Assembly: GCA_029216955.1 (NCBI GenBank)
Contig: JANAVB010042249.1
Location: 1-64,000, forward strand
Direction: 5' to 3'
From: Iris pallida
Lineage: Eukaryota > Streptophyta > Magnoliopsida > Asparagales > Iridaceae
Length of the DNA: 64,000 nucleotides
The notes under the pieces are model-generated. The model saw nothing but the letters and a program-made list of their open reading frames with translations, was not told the origin of the DNA and made no database searches. Of the stretch, positions 32,721-43,633 are shown in pieces (within the stretch, counting starts at the first letter, position 1; each line of letters begins with the position of its first letter). The translations under genes were made by a program, and so were the position numbers.

Positions 32721-33000
32721 CGATATGTTAATCTATATGGACAACGTTAGCGATGTCGTAAATAATCGTCGCTAATCATCGAGGACTTTATAATATTTAG
32801 CAACATATGGTATGTAACGTCGCTATAATAAAAATAATAGCTACGTTTTACGACATACGACGACATAGACTTTCGTAATATTATATGTAGTCGCTAAGCA
32901 TCGTGGGCAGTCGCTAATAGCGACGTCCTGGGACATTATTTTAAGACATCTCTAAGTTCATAGATTATAGCGACGTCAGAAGATAACGTCGCTATTTCAA
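32721..33000. mobile_element. CACTA-like subterminal region (TAGCGACG repeats)
   Basis: Many direct and inverted copies of TAGCGACGTY/RACGTCGCTA are packed into 280 bp, for example at 32920, 32960 and 32982. Such arrays are typical of CACTA subterminal regions. The terminus after 33000 (TTTCAATGTATTTTGG) does not keep the CACTACAAGAA consensus, so the end is decayed or lost. It is a different family from the TTGACGG-type element at 3138. Confidence 0.5.
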
Positions 33001-33059
33001 TGTATTTTGGTAATGATTATTTGAATATATATATTTTCCCCTCTTGCATGCAAGAATCT

Positions 33060-34150
33060 AGTTACGAACATTGGCAATGAAATTTTACTTGCTCTCTCGT
33101 TGGAGGAGGTGGAAGATATTGTGAAATCTGTGAACCTGACAAGGCCCCTAGCCCTCATAGGTTTGGGTGTAAATTTTATAAACTTCTGGAATGATCTCAA
33201 AGGGTCGGTGCTGGAGAGGGTCAGCGACTTCTTCCAACATGGCAGGTTGTTGAGGGAAATGAATCACTCCTTCCTTACTCTTGTGTCGAAAAGGAGGGGG
33301 CCACAACATTGGCAAAATTTTGCTCGATTTGTGTTGTAATTATATGTAAATAATCACGCATCTTATGTGTCGCTGCATAGAGTAGGTAATACAAGATCCG
33401 ATATCCAAGAATAAAGCAGCATTTATTAAAGGGATATTGCTAAAAATAGCTTACTTGGATATGAAATGATATGGGATTCCAACAAACTAGGTGGCCTAAA
33501 GGCTTATATCAAGCTTGACTTACGGAAGGCGTACGATATAGTGAATCAATATTTTCTATGTCACAATATATTATCTATGGGATTTGACCATGTGCGAGTG
33601 GCACAGGTTCGTGAGTATATAACGACGACCACCTTCTCCGTTCCCATCAAAGGCCAGCCTCATGGGTTCTTTAGTTGCAATAGGGGGCTCCATCAGAGGA
33701 CCTACTATCTTCTTATATATTCACTTTGGTCATAGAGTATTTCTCGTGCTTGATGGATATTATGATATATCGATAGAAGATTGTACCTCTATTTCGTCAG
33801 GTACAAGCACATATTTCATATCTTATTTTTGCTGATGATTTGTTGGTATTTTTGGTGACGTCTTTCTCAGGGCTCGAAGCTATATCCAATATTATAGAGG
33901 AGTTTGGATCATTGTCGAGGCTCTATCTAATAAAGACAAGAGTAAGGTATACTTCAGTAAATGGTGTCCAGCAAATGATGAGCGGACACGTGCTTGGTAT
34001 CGCTAGATAAGAGTTGTCAGTTAAATATTTGGGTGTTCCTCTATTGGTTAATTATGCTAGATAAACGAAATATAACATTTTGGAATTTACTCAAAGAAGA
34101 TTGGAGAGGTGGCAGGCATTGACTTTATCATTTGGTAGCAGTATCAATAT
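33060..34150 (+). pseudogene. LINE reverse transcriptase fragment
   Basis: Broken frames on the + strand show non-LTR RT blocks in order: FWNDLKGSVLERVSDFFQHG and SFLTLVSKRRGPQHW (33180-33310), KLDLRKAYDIVNQYFL, SMGFDHVRVAQV and FSVPIKGQPHGFFSCNRGLHQ (33490-33700), then an ADD-like region (near 33830) and a WQALTLSFGS-like end (34110-34140). Only part of ORF2 remains, with many stops. It is independent of the larger - strand LINE to its right. Confidence 0.75.
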
Positions 34151-34180
34151 ATATAATATAAAAATATATATATATATATA

Positions 34181-34247
<67 letters not shown>

Positions 34248-34438
34248 CTCCTGACTCAAATATTGTAGCAGGGATAATAACAACACCATCCAATCCACTA
34301 TGGACGAAAATCATTCTACTTTCCTGCTCCTCGCTATCATGCATCTGATCTGGTTTCAATTCCCTCACTGCCCGCTTCTCCTCCCATCTTCCGCTCGCTA
34401 GGATAAAAGGGATTATATATGTATGTGTGCGTGCATAC

Positions 34439-34529
<91 letters not shown>

Positions 34530-34642
34530 TATAAATAAATATAAATATATGTGTGTGTGTATGTGTGTGTTTATATATATGTGTGTTAGTGTGTGTGTAT
34601 ACACACACACACACACACACATATATATTATCCATATATTAT

Positions 34643-34714
<72 letters not shown>
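34151..34714. repeat. Compound microsatellite block (TA, TG/CA)
   Basis: (TA)n at 34160-34244, (GT)n at 34441-34479, (TA)n at 34480-34525, mixed TG/CA at 34551-34620 and (TA)n at 34650-34714. A 180-bp unique stretch (34246-34425) between them has no recognised content. All long frames over this block are Ile-Tyr or Cys-Val repeats caused by the microsatellites. The last (TA)n abuts the 3' end of the LINE. Confidence 0.9.
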
Positions 34715-34716
<2 letters not shown>

Positions 34717-34879
34717 CAAAAGAAATTTTATTGATGTATCAGGCGCAAAATGCCGAAGCCTATACAAGTAAGCGCGCCAAGCGCGGAGAAACAACGAAAC
34801 CTAATATCCTAATCGGCCCCAGAGGGGGCGGTAAGCACGGCTAAAGCAAATCCTACCAAAATTGCTCCGAGGAGTGGGA

Positions 34880-36080
34880 GCAGCGGTTCCTGATTTTAAG
34901 AATTTGACGAAGGACTTCGCGGATTAGTTGAGCTAGGTTGTATTGGCGGCCTTCATATCTGAATTTGTTCCGATTCTTCCAAATGACCCAAATACCAGCG
35001 ACTATGGCGATCTGATGGATATGGGAGTCACCCCAGTTAACCAGGAGATTGTTGAAGCCCCCGGGCCGATGCCTCCTCCTATAGCGTCGAGAGAGGTCGC
35101 GCTAAATCAGGTTAGCAAGACCTTCGGAGAGTAGGATGTGTTCCACGGTTTCTGGTGCAGCAGTGGCAGCTGGATGCGAGGCTGAAGCCGATGGTTGTTA
35201 GTGAATCGTCGGTCGGCAGCTTCCTACGCTGAGCTCTCCAGATCAGGAAAGACCACTTCTTGGGGATACAAGATTGCCAAAATGGCACGATCACCGGTGA
35301 CGGCACGCCGTCGCCCCCACCTCCCGCCTGGCTGAGGCCATCGTGAACGAACCTCCTACGTTGGGGGCCCAAATCAATTTTTCTGGGAGATCGTTGATCC
35401 GAACGTCCGAGGCTTCGAGCTCTGTCGTCGCCACCGGTCTGATCCATTCTCTGATCCGCTCCCATCTCCAACCAGATGCTGGGTCCCAGAGATCCCATAT
35501 CTTGCAGTTAGGGGAGGCATTCGGGGACAGTTGGTAGATCCCATTACCAATCCACTATTCGAGGCAAGGCGACGAATCTCTGTTACCGAGTTGCATGCGG
35601 ATCAGGGGTTTAGCTAGCTGCCGGCCGTGGAGAATACAACGCCAAGATACGGAGGAACGACTGTTGGCGATAGCCGTTGCTGGGTGAGAGTGTTGGAAGT
35701 ATCTAGGTTTCATGAACCGCGTCCAGATAGAGTTATACAATCTAAGCTTCTACCATAATTTCATAGAACAAGCGTCCACAATGTGCTCTAATTTGATGAA
35801 GCTGAGGCCCCCCTCGACCGTGGGTTTGGCCATCGTGTCCCAGCTGGCCCAGTGGTGCTTATCCTTACCATCATGATGCCCCCAGAAAAAGCTGGCGAAG
35901 AGTGCCTCCACGGAGGAAAGAACCTTCGAAGGCGGGGAGTAGACTGCCAGGGTGTAGATAGGGATGGAGGATAAAATGTGCTTGATGAGGATCATCTTGC
36001 CGCCTGGAGATAGGATCACATTGTGCCATCCCTCAATCTTCTTCCTGACCTTGTTAACTAGCCCGCTGAAGGTGCACGAA
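34880..36080 (-). pseudogene. LINE ORF2, C-terminal part with zf-RVT region
   Basis: Frames on the - strand show NKVRKKIEGWHNVILSPGGK and MILIKHILSSIPIYTLAVYS (RT thumb/connection, about 35930-36050), FFWGHHDGKDKHHWASWDT, then the zf-RVT pattern IPKKWSFLIWRAQRRKLPT followed by paired cysteines (35180-35290). This region follows RT in plant L1 elements and is thought to help bind template RNA. Several frameshifts break it. Confidence 0.8.
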
Positions 36081-37100
36081 TTAGATCTGTCGTATACCAA
36101 TTGGCAGTCCAGGTAGGTGAATGGTGGGTATACGGTGGAGAAAAAGGTGAGATTTGTGAGAGTAGCCGAGTGGCTCCTGTCGGCTTTGTGGTGGGTATAG
36201 ATGACACTTTTTATCGCGGTTGATCCGTTGTCCGGAGCATCTGGTGTATTTCTTCAGGGTGATACTGACCACCTCTACGGATCCGACGTCCCCGGAGGAG
36301 AAGATGAGCACGTCGTCGGCGTAGGCCAGGTGAGTTATAATAGTGCAGCCAACAGTGGTATGAAAGTGGTAGAATATAGGGATGTTGACCATGCTGTTGA
36401 GGTTTCTGTTGAGGGCTTCTGCGGCTATAATGAAGATGGTAGAGGATAGAGGGTCTCCTTGTCGGACACCACGGCTAGATTTGAAGAAGCCGTCCGCTTG
36501 CCCGTTGATGAAAGTGGAGAACCAAGAGTTGCTTATGGATCTGTATATGATGTCTATCCAGGTTTCTGAGAACCCGAAGGCCCTGAGAACCCAGATCATG
36601 AATTGCCAGTCTAGGCGATCTTAGGCCTTCTCCATATCAAGCTTGATTGCAATGCTACCCCCTGCTGGAAATTTCATACATGTTATCATTTTCTGGGCTA
36701 GAAGGATGTTGTCAGTGATGTTCCGCCCTGGAACGAAACTACTTTATTCTTCGGAGATAATCTTGGAGAGGATGTGGGACATGCGGGTGGCGATGATCTT
36801 GGAAAAGATTTTATTGACGAAGGTGCATAGGCTGATCGAACGAAAATCATTGAAGGTCTCCAGGTTATCTTTTTGGAGATTAAGTTGAGATTGGCTCGGG
36901 ATAGGGATTTAGGATAACAAGCACCTTGAAAGAAAGCAGTCGCAGCTTCGATCATGTCAGTCTGAATGATGTTCCAACAGGACCGGAAGAAAACCCCAGA
37001 GAATCCATCCGGTCCTGGAGTACTGTGTTCGTCAAGAGCCCAGACCATGGACTTAACTTCTTCCACGGATTGAGGGATTAAGAGCTGCTCATTGTCCTAC
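36081..37100 (-). pseudogene. LINE ORF2 reverse transcriptase domain
   Basis: RT blocks appear in order: ALDEHSTPGPDGFSGVFF (37010-37060), a short decayed fingers segment, DRLDWQFMIWVLRAFGF (36590-36630), FINGQADGFFKSSRGVRQGDP (block with RGxRQGDP, 36440-36510) and the catalytic box LAYADDVLIFSS (36290-36340). Target-primed reverse transcription by this domain copies the element. At least two stops (one just before DRLDW) and a frameshift near 36890 inactivate it. Confidence 0.85.
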
Positions 37101-37631
37101 TCATCGAGTAGAGAGGGACCTTAGCCAAGAAGATCTCGTCCTTGATGATGACGTCTTTGGTGAATAGTTTGGAGTAGAAGTTGGCGACAGCCGTCTGGAT
37201 GCTCCGCTGATCTTTGAGTAAGGTGCCGTTCTCGTCAGAGATTTGGTGAAGGGTGAGTTGATGCCTGCGACCCTAACACAGGCGAGGAAGAAAGCGGAGT
37301 TGCTGTCGCCCTCGATGTCCCAAGTCAACCTGGCTTTCTGTTTCCAAAATTCCGTCTCAACTTTCATACGGGATTTGAGGATAGCTTTGGTAAGATTAAG
37401 CATGGCGCGGGCCTCTGAAGAACAATCCGTTGCGAACCTAATCTCCGCACGAGTGACGTCGTCCTCCGCAGCCTTAATCTCTTGGAAGATGTTGCCAAAA
37501 GCGAGTTTGCTCCATGAAGTAAGGACCCTCCTGGTAGCCTTGAGTTTCACGGCTACTCTTATAAGGGGGTCGGGGTTGTTCGTCGAATTTCAGGCGTTTG
37601 CAATGATGTTCTGGAATTGAGGGTGATGTCT
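37101..37631 (-). pseudogene. LINE ORF2 endonuclease-RT linker
   Basis: A 149-codon frame with TSWSKLAFGNIFQEIKAAED and WKQKARLTWDIEGDSNSAFF matches the usual linker of plant L1 ORF2 (…W..WG.RNT.FFH type). It lies between endonuclease and RT. Past residue ~105 the frame drifts out of register. Confidence 0.7.
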
Positions 37632-38367
37632 TCAGAAGTCCAAAAATCTGAAGGGTTTTTTAATAAGGTTGGGATTGTTGCTGACCTCAATAACGAGAGG
37701 AGATTGGTCAGATTCGGTGGAGTTAATGTTGGAGAGGTTGGATATGAGATTTATATCAGACCACCAGTTGTCTACTAGGACGCGGTCCAGGCGAGAATAT
37801 TGGCGATGAGCTCCTTCTTGCATGTTACACCAGGTGAAGGTGTTACCGAAATAGGGGAGGGGATGTAAGTTGGCTTGAAACATGAAGGAATTGAAGTCAT
37901 TCATGGCCGGTTGGTGGGGAGGGCGACCTACCGATTTTTCCTTGGAGCTCACGATCGTGTTAAAATCTCCAAGACAGAGCCACGGGAGGCTGTTGAGGGA
38001 GCTGTAGGTGTCCAAAAGGGTGTTCCAAAGCTCCCTGCGCTCGACATAGTTACAGCTGCCGTGAACAGTAGAAATGAGGGATCGGGAAGGGAGGGAGGGG
38101 TGTTCCACCCAGCATGAGTGTGCCTGGTCGTAGTCAAAGACGGTACGAAGAGGCAATTGTCGGAGAAGAGGATCCATATGTCATGATACCCAGCAATGGC
38201 ATTCGGGAACCGAGCTGAAGTTGGATGGATTTGAGTTTCCTCTGGGGGATTTTGGGTTCGATGATAACTATAATGTCGATCCGGTGGATTTTGATAAGGG
38301 TGGTCAATCTCCTCATGGTAGGTTTATTGGCCAGCCCTCTGACATTCCAAGCTAGGATGTTAACCAT
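37632..38367 (-). pseudogene. LINE ORF2 apurinic-type endonuclease
   Basis: The N-terminus MVNILAWNVRGLANKPTMRR (38367 leftwards) has the N-W-N-x-R-G start, then IEPKIPQ with the metal-binding Glu. After a frameshift near 38150 it continues with LCLGDFNTIVSSKEKSVGRP (Asp/Asn pair) and YSRLDRVLVDNWW. The terminal catalytic motif, usually S-D-H, reads S-D-Q (TESDQSPLVIEV near 37703-37712), so the catalytic His is lost. The enzyme would nick target DNA to prime integration. Confidence 0.85.
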
Positions 38368-39734
38368 TAGCGGGAATGCGATTGGGGGTGGGGTTGAGCT
38401 TGGTGGCTGACATGATGGTCATGGCCGGTGGCTCTTGGGCTTGTTTCTTTTTCTTCTTGTTTTGATGTGTTTTGGGGACCCTTTGGGTTGCTGCAGGGGC
38501 TCCTGCCATCGTCATTCGGAGGTTCGGAGCCTCGCTTCCTGTGTTATTCTCCGGGGGGTTGACGAGTTCTGTCTCAATCTCTGCTAGAGCATTGAGGGGG
38601 TTATTGGGGTTCAGAAATTCGGCCTCCTGGGCTTGACAGATCCTGGCCTCATATTCTAGGCCTAAAGACTGTGCGACCTTGACCGGGTGGGAGGAGGTGG
38701 GTGAATCAACTGGGGCATGGTGGGTAATCAGCGCCAAGTGGTTTCCCCAGAAAAATCTGAGGCGACTACAGCTGGAGCTACGGTGTTGTCATCACCTTCA
38801 TCGAACGGGGACTTGTCGGGAAGGTGGTTAGTCTGGTCATCCGTGGCATGAGATGGGTTAAGGATCTTGAATTTGTTGAGGAGGGTAATTCTTGTTGGCT
38901 GCATGACCACGATCGGTAGGAGGAGGTGGGAGAATCGACTAGGGCAGGGTGGGTAATCAGCGCCAACTGGTTCTTCCCATTAACGTCCGAGGCGACGACG
39001 ACTGGAGCTATGGCATTCTCGTCACCTTCATCAAACGGGGATTTGTCGAGGAGGGGGTTTGCCTGGTCATCCGTCGCCTGAGATGGGCTGAGGATCTTGA
39101 ATCCGTTGAGGAGGGTGATGCCTGTTGGCTGGTTTGGGACCGAGCCACTATTCGACTTTGAGGGAGCACGAGGGCTGAGAGCTATCGCTTTCTGTGAAGT
39201 AGGAGGGGGAGTTGGGGGAGGGGGAGGATAGGGCCTGAGGTGGGGATTTGTGTCGCCCTTGGGGATGGAGTCTTTTTAGGTGCTTTTTTCTTGAGCTCCG
39301 GGTGGGCCTTGAAGCAATGCTTCGAGATATGGCCTCTAATCTGGCAGTTCTAGCAGACGCTTATGCTGTTGTCGTACTCGAGCGTCTGGGGATGTGTCCG
39401 TCCCCTAGCTCTAGCTGCATAAACGTTAGGGGTTCGGAGGATATATCGACCTCTACGCAAATCTTAGCGTAGTTGCCTTTGGAGAGATTGCGTGTTTCCT
39501 CTGCGATGGCTACCAGCGTCCCGAAGGAGCTGGCAATTCTCTTGAGCGTTGCCAGTGCGAAGCAGACTAGGGGAGATTCGGCAGGGAGATCCACGTCGAG
39601 ATAATCTTAGAGTCGACGTTGGGGTTGAAACTGGGGGACCATTTAGCGATCTTCACGCTGAGTGATCCGATGTTGGTGGTACCCTAAGCCCAGACTAAGG
39701 AGCAATCTGGATCGAAAGAGAGGTGGAGGAGGAG

Positions 39735-39736
<2 letters not shown>
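38360..39736 (-). pseudogene. LINE ORF1 (DUF4283-type and zinc knuckle), with tandem duplication
   Basis: On the - strand, the right end translates as KIAKWSPSFNPNVDSKIIST and WISLPNLP, then FALATLKRIASSFGTLVAIA and KGNYAKICVEVDISSEPL, the DUF4283/C-terminal pattern of plant L1 ORF1. A zinc knuckle follows (C-x-N-C…RGHISKHC near 39320-39365) with a stop codon inside it. Further left, two tandem copies of a roughly 229-bp segment (38690-38918 and 38919-39147) follow. ORF1 protein coats the element RNA. Confidence 0.75.
38690..39147 (-). repeat. 229-bp tandem duplication within LINE ORF1
   Basis: TGGGTAATCAGCGCCAA occurs at 38721 and 38950. The neighbouring segments (GGAGGAGGTGGGWGAATC…, CACCTTCATC.AACGGGGA, CTGGTCATCCGT) repeat in the same order with substitutions. 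In translation this duplicates an MALITH.A.VDSPTSS segment of the ORF1 tail. Confidence 0.85.
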
Positions 39737-39809
<73 letters not shown>

Positions 39810-39829
39810 TATATAATATATATGATGGT
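39737..39829. repeat. (TA)n microsatellite at the LINE inversion junction
   Basis: A TA repeat to 39804 followed by TAAATATATATAATATATATG separates the - strand LINE body from + strand ORF1-like sequence. Confidence 0.85.
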
Positions 39830-40406
39830 TCCTGCTCTCCTCCTTCGCGAGAGCTCTCCGGACCTGGCTGGAGGCCACCAGTAGACTCCTCCCGAGTCGC
39901 TGCCGGAGGCTCCCCGTCCTCCTTCCTCTCCTCCTTCTGCTTCACCCGTTCTCTCCCCAACCCCCCGGCTGGTTCTCCCTTCGTGTAGGATGGGTCCTCC
40001 CCGGGGCTTTGTGCGGCAGCCATGGCTACCGGACCTATTGGCCCTTCTTGGTCTCCCTCCAGATACCCCGTCCCTTGTCGCCTCCACTTCCCCTCTCCTT
40101 CCCCCGACATCCGACCAGTCTGGCATCGTCTCCCAGGGCCAGCCGCCGCCCTTCTCTAAAGCAGGTCCGATCGACCATAATGCCCTAGCCTGTGGCGCCC
40201 GGCCCCAAGCCTCGGTTCTGCACCCCTCGGGGAGTGCATTGGCTGCCTTTGGCCCCCCACTTTCCCGTCCTTCGAGGCAGGGATGTGACATGGAGCATGG
40301 GTTTTCAAATCTGTAGCTCTCCCAGACTTGTGGTCTGCTGCGCGATGTAGGGCGCATCTCATGCAAGCCTGCAGGTGCGCTGTACCCTGTGCAAGTTAGA
40401 GGTATC
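39830..40406 (+). pseudogene. LINE 5' leader/ORF1 N-terminus, opposite orientation (first part)
   Basis: This GC-rich + strand sequence has an open frame from ATG at 39990 to 40316 (MGPPRGFVRQPWLPDLLALL, rich in Pro/Ser). It looks like the unstructured start of a plant L1 ORF1 with its GC-rich 5' UTR. It continues beyond the inserted chromovirus fragment at 43634. The assignment depends on the continuation (…SYADKLRP) and on position next to the LINE body. Confidence 0.5.
40270..40406 (+). repeat. 137-bp direct repeat, left copy
   Basis: By eye this is identical base for base to 43497-43633, from CTTCGAGGCAGGGATGTG to GCAAGTTAGAGGTATC. The two copies bracket the chromovirus LTR and pol tail. 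The right copy continues into LINE-like sequence, so the repeat belongs to the target. Confidence 0.95.
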
Positions 40407-43335
40407 TATCACGACCCGATCCCAATTTCTTGGGTCGACTCGGATCATGCCCAGCCTGCACCGTTGTTGAGACGGCGGCAGTAAGCTGTATTCCATATGC
40501 AGGTACAATCAACAACATTTGAAACTATAATTGCCACAACATTTAATTAAAACGATAAAATAAACTTGTTCATTACAGAGCTTGTCCACAACTTTAACAT
40601 AACATTTATTTTAAAAGATAAACTAAACTTCAACTAAGCAGAAGTGTCATCATCATCTCCATGGACCTCATCTGGGAGCACAGCAGGGTACAGCTCCGGG
40701 TCGTAGTAACTACTAATCAGTAGCTCTGAGTCGTCAATAGGACCTATTTGGGGTGGGGGATCCAGTCAGGAAAGAAGCAAGTACAATTATGAAAATTAAC
40801 AATTTGCATAATGAATAGAAACTTGCAATATTAAATAATTTTGAAACAATGATTTCCAACTATAAAACAATTGTGATTTGAGTAAGCAGTATCTATGATC
40901 GGTTTAGGATGATTCAATTGTATCCTATTGATACGGTCCGGCCTAACCCCGTGTGAAGAGGGTAAGCTCGCACATTCATTAACTATTTGGCTTTGATCAT
41001 AGATAACTACGCTACTCCCCATTATCCCGATGCAATGATTCAGTATATTACTCTAGGAGAGAGTACGTGTAACAGTTGTGTATTTAACATGCAAAATTTC
41101 TAATATTAATTAAACTGCAATAACCACAACCGTACTTGCCTTGAATTCCAATTGGACGAGATTTGTACTTCAAGTTGATGATCAAGAACTTCCTCGAAAT
41201 CCTACATTTCAGGAATTTGTCTCAGAATCACAATACTAAAATGATCTAATTACAATCTCTATTTGTTTCCTAGTCAATTTTAATCTTGTTTAACCAACAC
41301 AACCAAAAATGCGTTTACTAGTGCATTACAATTTAGAAACATCGATTTATGTCTATTTTCGAAAAAATTGTATTTATCATTTTATTTAGGAAAACTTGGT
41401 ATTTTTATAAATATATAAAACTATACATTTTCCTTTAAACGAGAAATATCATGAATTCTAAATTATAATTAATAATAATTAATATTCCTAGTTTTACGCG
41501 CTCGCACAACATCCAGAAAATCCCAAATCTACCGTTCCTACTTATTACAAAATTTACAGAAAATAAATGAATGGGCTTATGCCCTTACAAATTAATACAC
41601 GAATTAAAATAAGAGGAAAAAGGTTAGTCCCTTAAATCGCCTATAAAATTAAATATTATCAATAATAAATTCTAAATAAAATTATAAAAGTAGTATGAGT
41701 CTCAGACTCTGGTCCAATCATCACAATCAGCTACTCTGCCTCAACGTCCGGACAAACCGGTGCGTTTGCATTTTGTTGGGGCCCATTGACCATTAAGGTC
41801 GTCGCCCAAAATATTATTAAAATAATATTTTTACCGAAATTATTTAAAATCATTTTTATTATTTTGCAAAATTTTCGGCAGCATCTCCTCTGTTTTCGGT
41901 CAACCCAAAAACTGGGAAATGCGCCGTAAACCTGCAAAATAACTCCCAAAATTCGAATTTTATATATACAACCATAGAATATATTTTCCAAAGCCTAATC
42001 CAACGTTTCCGTAATTCCCGAAAATCCCGAAATCATTCCGAAACAAAATTTCCCAAGAGAAACATCTCCAGCATTGTCATATAACCAAAAATTCCAACAG
42101 AACTCAAAGAGCCCAAAATGAACCAACAAAAATCAATTCATGAATTAAATTTTAATCTCCAAAAAAATGTTTCCGAAAATTATTGGAAACCCGAAGATTT
42201 CACAGAATATTGTTCTGTCCAAATTATTCTCAGAAACAAACCAGCAACCAAAATAATTTTCTCGAAGAACTCGGAAAAACCGAGATAGTAACGTAGTCAT
42301 TACGTTACCGAAACCAATTCCAGAAGGAATCTGTAGGACCAGTGTATCATCATAGACTACAGAATTTAAATACAGGATTAGAGATTACCGACAACGGGGT
42401 TCAAAATGGATCTCAGAACGGGACGGGGCAGTACTGGAACCGGACGGGACAGTCACCGGAGCAACCACCGACAGACAACGGGTCGCCGGAGGGTCGGGCG
42501 CCGGCCAGGGGCGGCGACGGGGCACGGGCGACGGTGACGGGGGCCGCGCGGGTCGTCGGGAGGCCCGGGATTGGGGCGTCGGCCAGGGGAACTCCGGGAA
42601 GGACTAGATCTAGGGATTTTGCTCTGAGATTTGGGAAGAAGGTGTGGGGAAAGGTGGAGTTGAGACTTGGTTTATAAAGGAGGGGAAAAAGGGAAGTTAC
42701 CAGGCGAGGGAAACCAAGAGCCATGGCCTGGCTTTGATGGCGTCGGCCAAGGGAGGGGAAGAGCCGACTGTTCGGGGAAGATGGAACCGAAAGAACTTCG
42801 GTTGAGAGCAAAACTTCCTCTCAGAAAGGAATGACCACTCATTCCTAAAGTATTCATTCAATGTTGGATGTTACAGCAAACATGAAGACTTAAAAAGAAA
42901 AGTAGAATATTGCTTTCCTTTACAAATGGGTTAAAGGTTTGTAACCCATTAAGAACATGAGTTGGGTTTGAACTTATTGGATATTGGGTTAATGGATATT
43001 TGGGCCTAAGGGAAAAATAAGTTTTGGGCCAATTAATAAAATAAAATATGGCTAACAAAAATAAATTTCTTTTTTAAAAAAAAATCAATAATAAATAATA
43101 ATTAATATTTTAGAATTCTAACCATCAATTTATAAAAAAATTTTAAGCTTCATTTTGGTTCGGGTCTGGGTCTGGACAACATGCAAAAATTCCAAGTTGA
43201 TTTAAATAATTTACATTTTACAAATATTATCAATATTAGCTAAATATCTAACATTATATAAAAAAATTAATTTAGTAATTAAAATTTTTTTTAATTAAAT
43301 AGAAAAATTGTAAACTAAAATTATGGGTTTTACAA
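40407..43335 (-). mobile_element. Chromovirus LTR (3' LTR, - strand)
   Basis: On the - strand it starts TGTAAAACCCATAATTT (43335) and ends CGGGTCGTGATA (40407), about 2.93 kb. Its start is directly preceded by the pol tail with chromodomain-type end. A TATA-like TTTATAAACC (near 42670, - strand) and a GC-rich leader (42400-42620) occupy the expected places. AT-rich sequence makes up most of the rest. Frames over the leader are low-complexity and not genes. Confidence 0.75.
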
Positions 43336-43496
43336 CCTTCCCTCCTTAAGGAATTTCGTCCTCGAATTTAAAGAGTTAGGTTGAGAAATTACCTCAAGTC
43401 TCAAACAGGTACGGATACTTCTCCCGCATCTCATCCTCTCGCTCCCAGGTAGACTCGCCTGGGGAATCGTGGCAGGGATGTGAAACCCAGACTTGA
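43336..43496 (-). pseudogene. pol: Chromovirus pol C-terminus (chromodomain end) and 3' UTR
   Basis: The - strand encodes GESTWEREDEMREKYPYLF followed by ET and the stop at 43394-43396. This is the signature end of the integrase chromodomain of Tekay/Del-type chromoviruses (E-A-T-W-E-x-E). Downstream lie TTCGAGGACGAAATTCC and a purine run AAGGAGGGAAGG abutting the LTR, which is the polypurine tract. Only about 25 codons of pol are present; the rest of the element is missing. A short GGCAGGGATGTGA string at 43471-43483 also occurs in the flanking repeat. Confidence 0.8.
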
Positions 43497-43633
43497 CTTC
43501 GAGGCAGGGATGTGACATGGAGCATGGGTTTTCAAATCTGTAGCTCTCCCAGACTTGTGGTCTGCTGCGCGATGTAGGGCGCATCTCATGCAAGCCTGCA
43601 GGTGCGCTGTACCCTGTGCAAGTTAGAGGTATC
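43497..43633 (+). repeat. 137-bp direct repeat, right copy
   Basis: This is the second identical copy of 40270-40406, adjoining the pol-tail side of the chromovirus fragment. Short frames over it on both strands are read-through artefacts. Confidence 0.95.

Larger units (their letters stand above)
34715..39736 (-). mobile_element. L1-type LINE, - strand, decayed
   Basis: From right to left it contains an ORF1 nucleic-acid-binding region, endonuclease, RT and a C-terminal zinc-binding reverse-transcriptase region, then a 3' UTR with AATAAA (complement of 34727-34732). Instead of poly(A) the 3' end abuts (TA)n. The right edge is at a (TA)n tract in the middle of the ORF1 DUF4283-type domain. 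The missing ORF1 N-terminus may be the inverted segment further right. No intact ORF remains. Confidence 0.85.

Noticed and set aside
34186..34844. Several long frames rich in Tyr-Ile, Cys-Val and Thr-His
   Set aside because: They arise from (TA)n and (TG)n microsatellites and have no other coding signal.
39643..40366. Frames of 155 and 223 codons on the - strand
   Set aside because: They cross the (TA)n tract and run antisense to the ORF1-like + strand sequence; composition is Gly/Arg/Glu-rich shadow sequence.
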